Shown: positions 16,301 to 27,312, numbered from the stretch's first letter. The stretch is 45,162 nt of DNA from Oscillospiraceae bacterium (GCA_015067635.1 SVMA01000015.1:1-45162), one strand, 5' to 3'. Notes: generated by a model from the letters alone, not told the origin. Made by a program: numbers and translations.

Positions 16301-18820
16301 GCCATCATTGAGCGTGTTACCGGCATCACCGGCAACCTGGATCACCATTTTGCAACAGAGACCCTGCCCGCATGGATCAAGGGTTTTGTGGAATCCAACA
16401 GAGGCACCATGCCCGGTTACAGCGATTCCACCTACGATCCCTTCTTTACCATCACCCTGACGACGCTGGCAAGACGGGGCGATCAGGCCGCGGGTTTCTG
16501 TGTCTACCTGGCAGGCGGTGCCGAAGTACGGCCCTTTGATAAACTGATATACGGCAACCTGAGCGATGACTATATCATGCCCCCGGAAGATAACTACATG
16601 AACGTCACCGTTGTGGAAACAATGGGTGTCGGCTCTCTGCGTACCGGCTGGGGCAAGCTGGATAAACTGATGGTGATGATCTCTGATGATTATCCCTGCG
16701 GTCACGCCCACTGGGAAGCAAACAGCATCTTTATGGCGCTCAACGGCAAGTGGGTAATCAAGGATGTGGGCTACGGCTCCATTCAGGCTGCCGTTGCAAA
16801 GACCTATTACGACATGCAGTATGCGGCAAATACCATCTTTGTGGATAATAAGGCACAGACCGTTAAGGGTGCCGGTACCATTCAGGAAGTATTTAACAGC
16901 GAGCTGTACGGTCACATCATGGGCAGCGCCCCCAGCGCTTACGGCAAGTTTGACGGAGAGCCCATTGTGGATAAATTTGACCGTCACACCATCATGCTGA
17001 ATCACGACAGTGAGTCTTACTATGTGGTGATCGATGATTTGGAATCCCGTAAGGAGCACGTGTTCGGCTGGAATCTTTACCAGGCAAAGTGGAACCGTGT
17101 AGAGCTGGACGGCAAGGAATTTGACTTCGAAAAAGCCAAAGCCGGTAACCATCTGGCAATTTTGGACGAAGGACTTGTTCTGCACTACGAATTTGTAGGC
17201 GAGCAGCTGGAGTTCTCCGCACCCCTCTTCAAAAAGTCCGGTGAGACCTTTGGACCGTTGTTCCGCGCCAATGCCAAAGCTGCAAAGAATCAGCAGTTTA
17301 TGACAGTCATCAGCGTGGATACGGAATATGAAGGACTTAAGGCAATTGACAGTACCAGCCTGCTTACAGCCCGTAGCTCCAACCTGAGTCACGATGACCC
17401 CAACGGCTGGAGCTGGTACAGCTCCAACGATCTGGGCATGGTTATTGCCCTGCCCATGGGTCAGCAATATGGTCTGAACATGCTTCGTGCAGGTGCCATC
17501 GGCGACTGGATGAGCTTCCCCTTCGAGGTAGAAGAGACCGGCGAATACATCTTCTCTCTGCTGCTGGGTTCCTGGAAGAACTATGCGGGCAAATGGCAGG
17601 CATATCTGGATGGCAAGCCCATTGGTGACCTGTATACCGCAAAGAGCACAAAGAATGCACCGGTAACCGTCCAAATGGAGGAAGAGCCCATTCTTCTCAC
17701 CGCCGGTACGCACCAGATCAAGATGGTTCTGGTCAGTGATCCGGAAACAGAGGATCTGGAGTGGGGCACACTGATCTCCATGGGTCAGGTTATCCTGGAA
17801 CAGGAAAGAAGCAGTCTGGGTCAGGGCACTACCGAGGTCCTGGAATCTTATGACAACGAGAACGTTTTGGGTGCTACCGTCCGTTACGGTCTCTTCCTGA
17901 AGGACGTCGTTCTCTTTAACCGTGGAACCAAGACCATGACCGCTGGCAATCTGACCTCCGATGCAGACCAGGCAACAGTTCTGGGTATTGATGAGGAAGA
18001 GATCACCGAAGGCTTTACTATGGTGAACGGCACCAACGCAAAGTTCGGTGACCAGGTACTGATGACAGCCGATGGCCGTATGGATATAGCTGTGGACTAT
18101 CGGTTTGCTAAGATTCCGGTGCTCAACATGGAAATGACCGAGCAGGAGCTTCTGATCTATCAGGAGGAACTGCTGCAGAAGGAAGACCACTTTGATATTA
18201 CCAAGCCCAGAACCCGCGTTACTACCTCTGCGGATGCACAGCGGAACATCTCCTTGCTAGTTGGTACCGACGCACCGCATGTGGTGACGATTGACGGCAC
18301 TGAGGTGGAGCACAGCTATGCGGATGGTATGATCTCCCTTACCGTTCCTGAAGGTGACCACAGCATCGAGATCTTGGGCACACACTACTGTACCTTCGAT
18401 CAGAAGGCAACCAATATTATGAACATCAAGTCTTGGGCAACCTGTACAGAGGGTGCTGTGTACTACGTTTCCTGCTACTGCGGTGAAAACGGCACAGAGA
18501 CCTTCGTGGATGGCGAACCCAAAGGACATAATATTGTAGCTGTAAAGGCTAAGGAAGCCACCGAAACAGAAGAAGGCTGTATCGCCCACTACGCTTGTAA
18601 GAACTGTGATGCAGTCTATGCGGATGCAGAGGGCAAGCAGCCTCTGGAGCTGTCCGCAGTAATCATTCCCAAGCTGGAAGCCAAGGCTCCCGAGAAGGAA
18701 GCTGTGGCAGATAACTCTTGGATCATTTGGGTCGCTGTGGCCGGAGGCGTTGTGATTCTGGCGGCCGGAGTTCTGCTTCTGCTGAAGTTCAAATTCGGCT
18801 TCTTCAAAAAGAAGGAATAA
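13397..18820 (+). CDS. Large surface-anchored heparinase II/III-like polysaccharide lyase
   Basis: An 1807-residue exported protein with AAAGGAGG before the start. Residues 1-32 are a signal peptide. Three jelly-roll carbohydrate-binding-like modules follow (about 55-229, 344-494 and 508-675), each ending in a YIDNV or similar strand. Residues about 692-1300 are an alpha-toroid plus beta-sandwich unit like heparinase II/III and alginate lyases, with MDHMACTF (about 905), HNEGYSYAENG (about 950) and GHAHWEANSIF (about 1102) as candidate catalytic or binding sites. Another beta module (about 1361-1468) resembles CBM6/35. A Cys/His segment (1662-1765) precedes one transmembrane helix (about 1773-1798) and a basic tail, so the enzyme faces outward. 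It probably cleaves a uronic-acid polysaccharide by beta-elimination; the substrate is unknown. No sortase motif was seen. Confidence 0.85.
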   Translation: MEKYMKRVLAFLLCAVMLFGYAPTLVGNITAADDPANTGATNGTLPTEAVPNMLTSAVHNYDFETAETESSLVPKGWTELAAKTWASFELAERSEGNMCLKYSATTGGSGTHAIYSEPIMVEEYQGDDLIINMDIKGFKNNVGLMTFIYFYTNTNKPTGMASVGVTGSGSCNFGFKATTEWQTLSKCIYEYTDGSKIRVPDGAKYARIFLYRAASSGAGDIYIDNVELRPICPMGTHTFNEKKASTVAHTVTDCQSIYYIRCDKCDFFRDLGAIGVKNGTIAGPSTHDLTYVPAKPATPEETGTTEYWVCKNCQLWYGDARGRTEIKDHDSIIVSKKYSNLLEKYNPSFEGEVDGDDPVSWTPYAAGNDHYSVTTEEATAGTHSLKFALDENAPRACGIQSQVVNIGGMKKLSYMFDVKGDVEVMAWMYFYDASMNAVSVVEGEPNWFNAAPMANWTSFSKQYTVPEGAWYAKIMFYRTPTKPGTVYIDNVVLKEYEESDEIKMPTSFFDSFEDGCNKKSLLPWGWDHVNNSTKPTDEHTWIELVKADGSDPSVPKATDGEYVLKFEQIETDQTHRVIWGPYIDVSDMEAVRATIDLWSESYVQLQIYFYDAQYNTQENDEWKPYQKEEFENEWGQINLEVAVPEGAVYARLRIAKLYTVGYGGVSYMDRVVLTETDPIPTAPPPPKPNAEVHYDWKIVETDHPRVYFNAEELRRIKKWANSESETSVGFTGKEAYQDLIKDADLYLSETEFSNTVADMRYTVQLTPVLQDMSIYEPFFYPPAADYANPYPYLTRLCQMIEERTQTLALAYVLSGNKAYGERAVQYATDLCKWKYWIHEIYVVPGDTNITEQSTNYCTTSVATTYDLCYDLLTENQKKLMEDALIEKALEPMWITCETRMGMGRDMDHMACTFVACCAILNEDNIGRLSKYLDRAMQYNDWIFDWYDAGHNEGYSYAENGIEQLFEGMAIIERVTGITGNLDHHFATETLPAWIKGFVESNRGTMPGYSDSTYDPFFTITLTTLARRGDQAAGFCVYLAGGAEVRPFDKLIYGNLSDDYIMPPEDNYMNVTVVETMGVGSLRTGWGKLDKLMVMISDDYPCGHAHWEANSIFMALNGKWVIKDVGYGSIQAAVAKTYYDMQYAANTIFVDNKAQTVKGAGTIQEVFNSELYGHIMGSAPSAYGKFDGEPIVDKFDRHTIMLNHDSESYYVVIDDLESRKEHVFGWNLYQAKWNRVELDGKEFDFEKAKAGNHLAILDEGLVLHYEFVGEQLEFSAPLFKKSGETFGPLFRANAKAAKNQQFMTVISVDTEYEGLKAIDSTSLLTARSSNLSHDDPNGWSWYSSNDLGMVIALPMGQQYGLNMLRAGAIGDWMSFPFEVEETGEYIFSLLLGSWKNYAGKWQAYLDGKPIGDLYTAKSTKNAPVTVQMEEEPILLTAGTHQIKMVLVSDPETEDLEWGTLISMGQVILEQERSSLGQGTTEVLESYDNENVLGATVRYGLFLKDVVLFNRGTKTMTAGNLTSDADQATVLGIDEEEITEGFTMVNGTNAKFGDQVLMTADGRMDIAVDYRFAKIPVLNMEMTEQELLIYQEELLQKEDHFDITKPRTRVTTSADAQRNISLLVGTDAPHVVTIDGTEVEHSYADGMISLTVPEGDHSIEILGTHYCTFDQKATNIMNIKSWATCTEGAVYYVSCYCGENGTETFVDGEPKGHNIVAVKAKEATETEEGCIAHYACKNCDAVYADAEGKQPLELSAVIIPKLEAKAPEKEAVADNSWIIWVAVAGGVVILAAGVLLLLKFKFGFFKKKE

Positions 18821-18823
18821 CAT

Positions 18824-18862
18824 AACAAAAAGTACCGGGTAACCGGTACTTTTTGTTTTTGG
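18824..18862 (+). terminator. Terminator of the lyase gene
   Basis: A 15-bp stem (18824-18838 with 18843-18857), a GTAA loop and a T-rich tail follow the lyase stop directly. Confidence 0.85.
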
Positions 18863-18898
18863 CAATATGCCGTTACTACGGATTCCTTGGATAGACTA

Positions 18899-18924
18899 AG
18901 CCGCTGACCATCCGGTCAGCGGCT
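18899..18924 (-). terminator. Hairpin after the threonine/serine exporter gene
   Basis: An 11-bp stem (18899-18909 with 18914-18924) lies just downstream of the minus-strand exporter stop. Its T tail is weak. Confidence 0.5.
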
Positions 18925-18929
18925 GGATA

Positions 18930-20216
18930 TCATGATTTTGTGCAGGCTTGATTTGGTTTTTTGCCTGCTTTTTTCTTTCCCCGGGGACGGAGGGGGGAAA
19001 ACAGGTGAATGATCGTCATAGCCAGCAGCATGCCTGCGGACATGGCAACCATCAAAAGGAAGGTGCTCAGGGTGCGATTGATGAAGCCCATCATATCTCC
19101 GGTCACCAAAGCATGAATACTTCTGTAGAGAGAACCGCCGGGAATCAGCGGAATCCAGCCGGTTACCAGCATAATGGTGGACGGGCAATGCAGAATACGT
19201 GCCATCATTTCGGCATATAAAGTCAAAACTGTGGTGGCCACAAGATATTGCAAGGCTTCATATTGAGTGAAGGCACCAACGGTACAGTAGACGCCCCAGC
19301 TCAGAAAGCCGCCCAAGAATGCGAAAAGCAGTTGCTTCCCACGGACCTGGAACACCATCGCAAAGCCTACCGCGCCCAGCGCGCCCAGCAGAGTCTGAAG
19401 TGCCTGTTGGGATAGGAATAAGGACTGCGTTTTTATAGGGTTGCCGGGTAACAGCATGCCGGCCACCGTGAATCCAAAGGTGACGATGAATGCGATCACC
19501 AGGGAACGGAAGAATCGGCTGACACCGGAGAGCATATCGTCTACGAACATATCATGCACCGCGTTGGTCATGGCGATACCGGGAATCAGCAGCATGATAT
19601 TGCCAATGGAGATAGCGTCATAGCATTTTCCCAAACCTGCATTGACCAGCAGTACGTTGCCCAGTCCGACCAGCAGGGAGACAAGAAAGACGCTGAACAC
19701 GTGGTCCAATCCCGCACGCTTCATCCAGTATTCCAGAACACACAAAATCACACCGGAAAAGGCAGCGCAAAGACCGTCCTGCCAGCTGTAAGGGGAAACA
19801 ATATTAAAGAAGATACTGAATGCTCCGGAGATCAGGGCATAAAACAAAGCCATGGCCCACAGCGGCTGCCCACATTCATGATCAATTTGTGTTAAACGGG
19901 CAGGTACATCCTCAGCGGAGATGCGTTTGGCACAGATGTCCCGGGAAAGCTGGTTCAGCTTGGCCATACGGGTAAGGTCAAACGATCCGGAGTGAATACG
20001 CCGTAATTGGGTGGCGCTGTTTCCGTTGGCATCAAAGGCGGTGACGATAATGCCGGAGGTGACGGAAAATACATGAGTCTCCACAGCTCCCAGAGCCTTG
20101 CAAATGCGTCCGATGGAGTCTTCCACACGGCTGATTTGTGCGCCACAGACCAGCATCCGCATTCCAATATCCAGAGCCAGGGAAATATGCGCGTCCAGTT
20201 TTCTGCCTTCGTCCAT
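18930..20216 (-). CDS. Threonine/serine exporter family protein, single-chain ThrE type
   Basis: A 428-residue membrane protein. The cytoplasmic N-terminal 120 residues have the DUF1212 signature (GAQISRVEDSIGRI and TSGIIVTA). About ten hydrophobic segments follow, including the conserved MLLIPGIAMTNAVHDM loop and, in the second half, WIPLIPGGSLYR. In many Bacillota the two halves are separate genes; here they are fused as in Corynebacterium ThrE. The family exports small amino acids, but the substrate here is inferred. The start at 20216 has only a weak AGAGAG ribosome binding site. It is transcribed away from the sugar gene at 20361, from a promoter that shares the same 144-base gap. Confidence 0.88.
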   Translation of the reverse strand: MDEGRKLDAHISLALDIGMRMLVCGAQISRVEDSIGRICKALGAVETHVFSVTSGIIVTAFDANGNSATQLRRIHSGSFDLTRMAKLNQLSRDICAKRISAEDVPARLTQIDHECGQPLWAMALFYALISGAFSIFFNIVSPYSWQDGLCAAFSGVILCVLEYWMKRAGLDHVFSVFLVSLLVGLGNVLLVNAGLGKCYDAISIGNIMLLIPGIAMTNAVHDMFVDDMLSGVSRFFRSLVIAFIVTFGFTVAGMLLPGNPIKTQSLFLSQQALQTLLGALGAVGFAMVFQVRGKQLLFAFLGGFLSWGVYCTVGAFTQYEALQYLVATTVLTLYAEMMARILHCPSTIMLVTGWIPLIPGGSLYRSIHALVTGDMMGFINRTLSTFLLMVAMSAGMLLAMTIIHLFSPLRPRGKKKAGKKPNQACTKS

Positions 20217-20245
20217 AGTTTTCTCTCTTTCTGCGTGATACCATA

Positions 20246-20274
20246 CTTATACCACCGGGATGCGGGAATGTCAA
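20246..20274 (-). promoter_or_regulatory. Promoter of the exporter gene
   Basis: On the minus strand TTGACA (20274-20269) and TATAAG (20251-20246) are 17 bases apart. Confidence 0.8.
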
Positions 20275-20302
20275 CACAGAGGAACTATTTTAAACTTTCC
20301 TA

Positions 20303-20331
20303 TTGAGAAATCTCCCAAAATGTAATATAAT
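20303..20331 (+). promoter_or_regulatory. Promoter of the 817-residue protein gene
   Basis: TTGAGA (20303-20308) and TATAAT (20326-20331) are 17 bases apart. The -35 boxes of the two divergent promoters are only 28 bases apart. Confidence 0.8.
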
Positions 20332-20360
20332 ATGCAACAAACAGAGACGGAGGTAAAATT

Positions 20361-22814
20361 ATGACAACCTTTAAGGAGATACTGGATTTATACGAGGATT
20401 TTCGTTTACACAGAGGCAAACTGCATGGTGAAGGTGGCTTTTTCGACTATCGCACACCTGCCAGCCTGCATAGCGATGTGACCTGTTTTGCCTATGGTAT
20501 TGCGGAAACAAAAAGTTGTCTGAGCCTGCAAAAGCATCCTTGTGAAAGCGAGATCGTATTATCCAAGGAGGATTTGAGCCGGCGTTTTTATATCAAGCTT
20601 CAGGCCTGTCTGTTCCGCTATACCCAATACATTTGTCCCATTACCATTCGTGTCAATGGGAAGATTGCTTACGAGAATCCCCGGGAGTTCTTTGAGACGG
20701 TGAATTTGGGGTGGCCGACGGTCTATATTCCCGTTTCCAATGCCTTTTTGCAGGAAGGCGGAAATGTCATCCAAGTTTCCCAGGGAGAATGTGAGACCTA
20801 TTTGCTGGTTGCCGGAGTGGACCTGCTTTCTCTGCCGGCAATCAAAAAGAACCAGCAGCTGACCTACCGGACATCGGTGCGGATGGGAAATTCCTTCACC
20901 TTGGCGTTCTATGTGCCGGAAGGGGAACTGACGGTCTTTGAAAATCAGAATTGTGAAATTCTTTCCATTGCCCCTTCTTCGTTGGACGCAGATCATGTTT
21001 TGGTGCAGCTGCGGGCGACGGCGGAATGTCCTGCGGCAACGGTGCAGATCGGAGAGGAAAAGATCCCGGTGGTCATGCCCAAAGCTTATCCCGATAGTGA
21101 GGATGTTTGTCTGGTGGGTATCGACTCGGATGACCACCGTCACGACGATACCGATGAAGCAAACCGGATCATTTCCGTTTTTGCCAATACGCAGCTGGGA
21201 AATTTCTTCCAGGTCAGACCTCAGCGGGAACGGAACTTCCACGATTTGTCTGCTCCTGCGGTGTGGGAAAAGCGGGTGAAATATCTGTTGGACTACGGCA
21301 CAAAGCTGAGTCAGGCGGACAGTGCCAACGAAATGCCCTTCTTTCCCGGTCTGGTGGGGGACAGCTTTGTGGGCAAGCATTTCCATGAAGCCTATCTGTA
21401 CTTCTGTTCGGCGTTGGAACGGGATCCGCAGATGTCTGCGGAGCTGTTTTTGGATGTCAAGACCATGAAATCCTCGGAATCCTTTGGGGAGAGCCGGAGA
21501 ATGTTCTGCGAGGCGCTGAAAAAGATGTACGCCGCCAGTCAAACCAAACAGGGTCGCACATCTGTGGGGTCGCCCAGTATTCTGGCGAGCTATGAGGCCA
21601 GCTCCGGTTTTGAACGGGTGACTATTGAGCCGGTGAGTAACCTCAATTTGCTGATTGGTGCAGTGCGCGGTGCAGCACCGGAAATGTGGGGAGCCCATGT
21701 GCCGACGGACTGGTATTTCGGAGAGCCCAACGACTTGACCAAGACTCGGAAGTTTTTGCTTGCCATGCAGGTGCTCTATATGCTGGGAGCCCAGTACATC
21801 TATGCGGAAAATTCCCTGTTCAAAACCAACGCCTTCAGCCGGGAGGATTGGGAGGATAAGTTCTGCACCCAATGCCGGATCTTCCAGCGGGAGTTCTACG
21901 ATTATACCGTTCGCAATCCCCGTGAGGGTGAATTGCAGACCGATTTAGGTGTGATTTACGGCAACAATGAATTTATCCTGTGGCACCACGATGACCGCAT
22001 TGCGGAACTGGGCGAAAACGGTGATTGGGATATTAAGGTTTGGGGCAAGTGGGAAAATAATGAGCATCACAAGTGCTGGCGCGCCATTGATGCGTGGCTG
22101 CCTCTGGCTGACAAGCAGCATTCCAAGCGGAATATTCTGAACCTGGACTTGTTCAGTGGCACGCCCTACGGTCCGGTGGATTTGGTTCCGTACAACAAGG
22201 ATTACAACCGATATAAGGCGGTTGCGTTGCTGGGATGGAACACCTATGAAGAAGGCTTTGCCCAAAAGATTTATGATTATGTAAACCAAGGCGGAACAGC
22301 CTTCGTCAGCTACTGCCACTTCAACACCACCGACCGCTGTGATTTGCCCAAGGTGTATGCCAAAACTGCGGAAGTGGAGATGCTGCTGGGCGCATTTTCG
22401 GAGGAAATTGATGATACCGGTGCGTACAGCCTGATGACCGGGGAGCTTTCCGATGCACAGAAGCTTGTGACGGATGAAAAGGGTCGCACGCTGGTGTGGA
22501 AAAAGACAATTGGCAAGGGCACGCTGTATTTCGGAAGCTTTGCGGATTACCGTTGTCCCGATGAGAAAAAAGCGATTCTCGTGCAGGTTCTGCGGGAGAT
22601 GGGAGATGCTACAGCGGACATGATCTGCAGCAATCCCAACCTGTGCGTTACCCAGAGACTGCAATCTGACGGAAGCCGTACGGTAAACGTTTTGAACGTT
22701 TGTGCCAACAGCACAGAGCCGGAGCCCTATGTCATTTCCTTCCGTGACGGAAGCAGGTTGTCCGGCATGGCAACACCTTGTGAAATTTCCGCGCAAACAG
22801 TGAAAAAAGGATAA
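20361..22814 (+). CDS. Uncharacterised 817-residue carbohydrate-enzyme-like protein
   Basis: I do not recognise a named family. The start at 20361 has ACGGAGGT upstream. There is no signal peptide or membrane helix, so it should be cytoplasmic. Residues 1-160 look like a beta-sandwich. The middle (about 245-560) has barrel-like alternation, with Asp/His clusters (DSDDHRHDDTDEAN) and Trp-rich strands such as EMWGAHVPTDWYFGEP and WHHDD. Residues about 590-730 resemble the glutamine-amidotransferase-like domain found in GH42 beta-galactosidases and related enzymes, with YNRYKAVALLGWNTYEEGF followed by a GGTAFVSY strand. It sits 91 bases before a GH2 beta-galactosidase on the same strand, so a role in the same glycan pathway is likely. 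A glycosidase or a non-catalytic sugar-binding protein are both possible. Confidence 0.6.
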   Translation: MTTFKEILDLYEDFRLHRGKLHGEGGFFDYRTPASLHSDVTCFAYGIAETKSCLSLQKHPCESEIVLSKEDLSRRFYIKLQACLFRYTQYICPITIRVNGKIAYENPREFFETVNLGWPTVYIPVSNAFLQEGGNVIQVSQGECETYLLVAGVDLLSLPAIKKNQQLTYRTSVRMGNSFTLAFYVPEGELTVFENQNCEILSIAPSSLDADHVLVQLRATAECPAATVQIGEEKIPVVMPKAYPDSEDVCLVGIDSDDHRHDDTDEANRIISVFANTQLGNFFQVRPQRERNFHDLSAPAVWEKRVKYLLDYGTKLSQADSANEMPFFPGLVGDSFVGKHFHEAYLYFCSALERDPQMSAELFLDVKTMKSSESFGESRRMFCEALKKMYAASQTKQGRTSVGSPSILASYEASSGFERVTIEPVSNLNLLIGAVRGAAPEMWGAHVPTDWYFGEPNDLTKTRKFLLAMQVLYMLGAQYIYAENSLFKTNAFSREDWEDKFCTQCRIFQREFYDYTVRNPREGELQTDLGVIYGNNEFILWHHDDRIAELGENGDWDIKVWGKWENNEHHKCWRAIDAWLPLADKQHSKRNILNLDLFSGTPYGPVDLVPYNKDYNRYKAVALLGWNTYEEGFAQKIYDYVNQGGTAFVSYCHFNTTDRCDLPKVYAKTAEVEMLLGAFSEEIDDTGAYSLMTGELSDAQKLVTDEKGRTLVWKKTIGKGTLYFGSFADYRCPDEKKAILVQVLREMGDATADMICSNPNLCVTQRLQSDGSRTVNVLNVCANSTEPEPYVISFRDGSRLSGMATPCEISAQTVKKG

Positions 22815-22823
22815 GGGAAGCGG

Positions 22824-22852
22824 TTGCTTTCTGCATGGGGCTGTGATACAAT
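22824..22852 (+). promoter_or_regulatory. Promoter of the GH2 gene
   Basis: TTGCTT (22824-22829) and TACAAT (22847-22852) are 17 bases apart in the gap between the two sugar genes. The GH2 gene may therefore be expressed both from here and by read-through. Confidence 0.6.
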
Positions 22853-22893
22853 GGCGTGAAACCAAAGCAACTTTTGAAACGAAAATATCGTGA

Positions 22894-25830
<2,937 letters not shown>

Positions 25831-25839
25831 GAGAAAAGG

Positions 25840-25863
25840 CCCCCTCGTCAGAGGGGGTCGTTT
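25840..25863. terminator. Bidirectional terminator after the GH2 gene
   Basis: A 7-bp G/C stem (25840-25846 with 25851-25857) has a T-rich run on both sides. On the minus strand it lies immediately after the stop of the 47-codon remnant at 25862, which suggests that a real gene once ended there. Confidence 0.65.
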
Positions 25864-26005
25864 AAACTTCACCGGTGTTGCAAAAATCCTTTGTGCCGTT
25901 GATGGCATAATGCGTGGCCACCAGGCAGACGGTGCGGTCGTCCAGCTGTTCGCTGAGGGCTTGGTATTGCCGGAGGAATTGTTGCATTGACGGTGCTTTT
26001 TGCAT
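25862..26005 (-). pseudogene. 47-codon minus-strand remnant, likely 3' end of a lost gene
   Basis: The frame ends in TAA at 25864-25862, directly before a hairpin with a T tail. It reads like the end of a folded protein, with an amphipathic stretch (FLRQYQALSEQLDD) then a strand-turn end (VCLVATHYAINGTK). No ribosome binding site precedes either ATG, and a stop codon lies just before the first. I do not recognise the family. It overlaps by 19 bases the start of the plus-strand small protein. Confidence 0.35.
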
Positions 26006-26232
26006 TCACTGCGTCCGGTTTGATATCCTGCATAAGCACTTTTATGGTCGCTACGATGCTTATAAAGTATAAAACATTGATGGGAGATATTGAGTGGGAG
26101 AAATGCCGGGTAGAAAAGGCTTCTAATGGGAGAAGAGTAGAACCGGGTGACTGGATCTGCTTCTGCGGACAGACACATAAAAAATATGAAATCTCCTGCG
26201 CGTGTGGGAGAACACGCAAGGACAATCTGTAA
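25987..26232 (+). CDS. Small membrane protein with C-terminal zinc-ribbon-like motif
   Basis: An 81-codon frame starting at a TTG, with GGAGG ten bases upstream. Residues about 2-27 form one hydrophobic helix. The end has WICFCG and CACG elements about 11 residues apart, typical of a small zinc ribbon. A single helix followed by a zinc ribbon is a common plan for small regulatory or scaffold membrane proteins, but no function can be assigned. The frame is open a little further upstream, so this may instead be the tail of a larger gene whose beginning was lost at the junction near 25990. A good terminator (26262-26299) follows. Confidence 0.5.
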   Translation: MTVLFAFTASGLISCISTFMVATMLIKYKTLMGDIEWEKCRVEKASNGRRVEPGDWICFCGQTHKKYEISCACGRTRKDNL

Positions 26233-26261
26233 GATTCCTGCGCCACTGACAGATATACAAT

Positions 26262-26299
26262 CCCCCGACTGTTTGCAAAACAGTCGGGGGGTGCTTTTT
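26262..26299 (+). terminator. Intrinsic terminator
   Basis: A 13-bp stem (26262-26274 with 26278-26290) is followed by GTGCTTTTT. It closes the small zinc-ribbon gene. Confidence 0.85.
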
Positions 26300-26324
26300 C
26301 GATGAGAAGAACTGCTCTGTTTGC

Positions 26325-26350
26325 ACTTCCGCGGCATCTGTGCATAAACT
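26325..26350 (+). promoter_or_regulatory. Possible sigma-K-type sporulation promoter
   Basis: An AC dinucleotide at 26325-26326, a 16-base gap and CATAAACT at 26343-26350 match the sigma-K pattern (AC, 15-17 bases, CATAnnnT). No good sigma-A pair was seen before the gene at 26399. The pattern is short, so chance is possible. Confidence 0.35.
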
Positions 26351-26398
26351 GTCCTGTAAGCATTTTGCTTTTCCTATCATCTATCGGGAGGTATCTAT

Positions 26399-27226
26399 AT
26401 GTCTGAACAATGTCAGGACACCCTGCGCTGCAACCCCAACGATCTGCAGCAGGCCATGTCCATCCACACCCGAAAAATCACGGACAGCTGCCGGGATAAA
26501 GATTGTATTGAGGACTTACGGGTCTATTTGACCAAGGGCTCACAGGCTCTGCTGGATACAGCCACCTGCGCAAGAGTGCGCTGTGCAGAATTGCTGTATA
26601 CCTATATTGATGTGGAGCCGGTAGCCTTTGACCGGAATCACTACTGCATTGACGTGACCTTCTATTACCGCATTTTGGCAGATGCCACCATCGGTGCGGC
26701 ACGTCCGGCGGCACTTTACGGTGTTGCCGTATTCACCAAGCGTGCTGTGCTGTGCGGTGAGGACAGCCATGCCCACATTTACCGTTCCGATACCCGTCTT
26801 TGTGAGGCAGACGGTCCCACACGGATCTCTGCAAACCGTCCTACCGCAGTCGTGGAGGTGTTGGATCCTATGGTGCTTAGCTCCAAGGTGCGGGATGTCT
26901 GTGAATGCAAGTGCCGTGAGGACAGCAGCTTGCAGCTGCCGGGAGCCATTTGCGGCATGTTCGATGATGAGCTGGTGCTTACGGGGGACCGGAAACGTCT
27001 GTATGTCACCCTGGGGCAGTTCTCCATCATCCGCCTGGAACGGGATGCCCAGCTGATCGTGCCGGTTCTGGACTACGCCATTCCCACCAAGGAATGCTGT
27101 GACGCGCCCGGCTGTGCGGAGGACCCCTGTGAGATGTTCTCCCGAATCCCATTCCCGGCTACCCAGTTCGCACCCAACGGCTGTGACAGAGAAAACGCCG
27201 ATGGGCAATGCTGCAAGCCCACATAA
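26399..27226 (+). CDS. Conserved Cys-rich protein, possibly spore-associated
   Basis: A 275-residue soluble protein with about 20 cysteines. The start has GGGAGG eight bases upstream. The N-terminal two thirds carry a conserved block, with ITDSCRDKDCIEDLRVYLT, VEPVAFDRNHYCIDVTFYY and a later LSSKVRD segment. I associate this with hypothetical proteins found widely in spore-forming Clostridia. The Cys-rich end (CCDAPGCAEDPC and CDRENADGQCC) is less conserved. There is no signal peptide or membrane helix. High cysteine content and a possible sigma-K promoter would fit a cross-linked spore-coat component made in the mother cell; this is inference. It is transcribed alone. Confidence 0.6.
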   Translation: MSEQCQDTLRCNPNDLQQAMSIHTRKITDSCRDKDCIEDLRVYLTKGSQALLDTATCARVRCAELLYTYIDVEPVAFDRNHYCIDVTFYYRILADATIGAARPAALYGVAVFTKRAVLCGEDSHAHIYRSDTRLCEADGPTRISANRPTAVVEVLDPMVLSSKVRDVCECKCREDSSLQLPGAICGMFDDELVLTGDRKRLYVTLGQFSIIRLERDAQLIVPVLDYAIPTKECCDAPGCAEDPCEMFSRIPFPATQFAPNGCDRENADGQCCKPT

Positions 27227-27232
27227 GAATCC

Positions 27233-27264
27233 GGCCTGCCTTTCGGCAGGCCTCATTATTTTTC
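27233..27264 (+). terminator. Intrinsic terminator
   Basis: A perfect 8-bp GC stem (27233-27240 with 27245-27252) with loop TTTC is followed by a T-rich tail. Confidence 0.8.
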
Positions 27265-27284
27265 GGGGAAAAGGTCCAAAAGGC

Positions 27285-27312
27285 TTGCGCTTTCAAAAAT
27301 ATGGGCTATAAT
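27285..27312 (+). promoter_or_regulatory. Promoter of the MATE-Nudix operon
   Basis: TTGCGC (27285-27290) and TATAAT (27307-27312) are 16 bases apart, 34 bases before the MATE start. Confidence 0.7.

Noticed and set aside
13721-18190. A 1,489-codon antisense frame inside the large lyase gene
   Set aside because: Same codon-bias effect. The sense frame has a signal peptide, recognisable domains and a membrane anchor.
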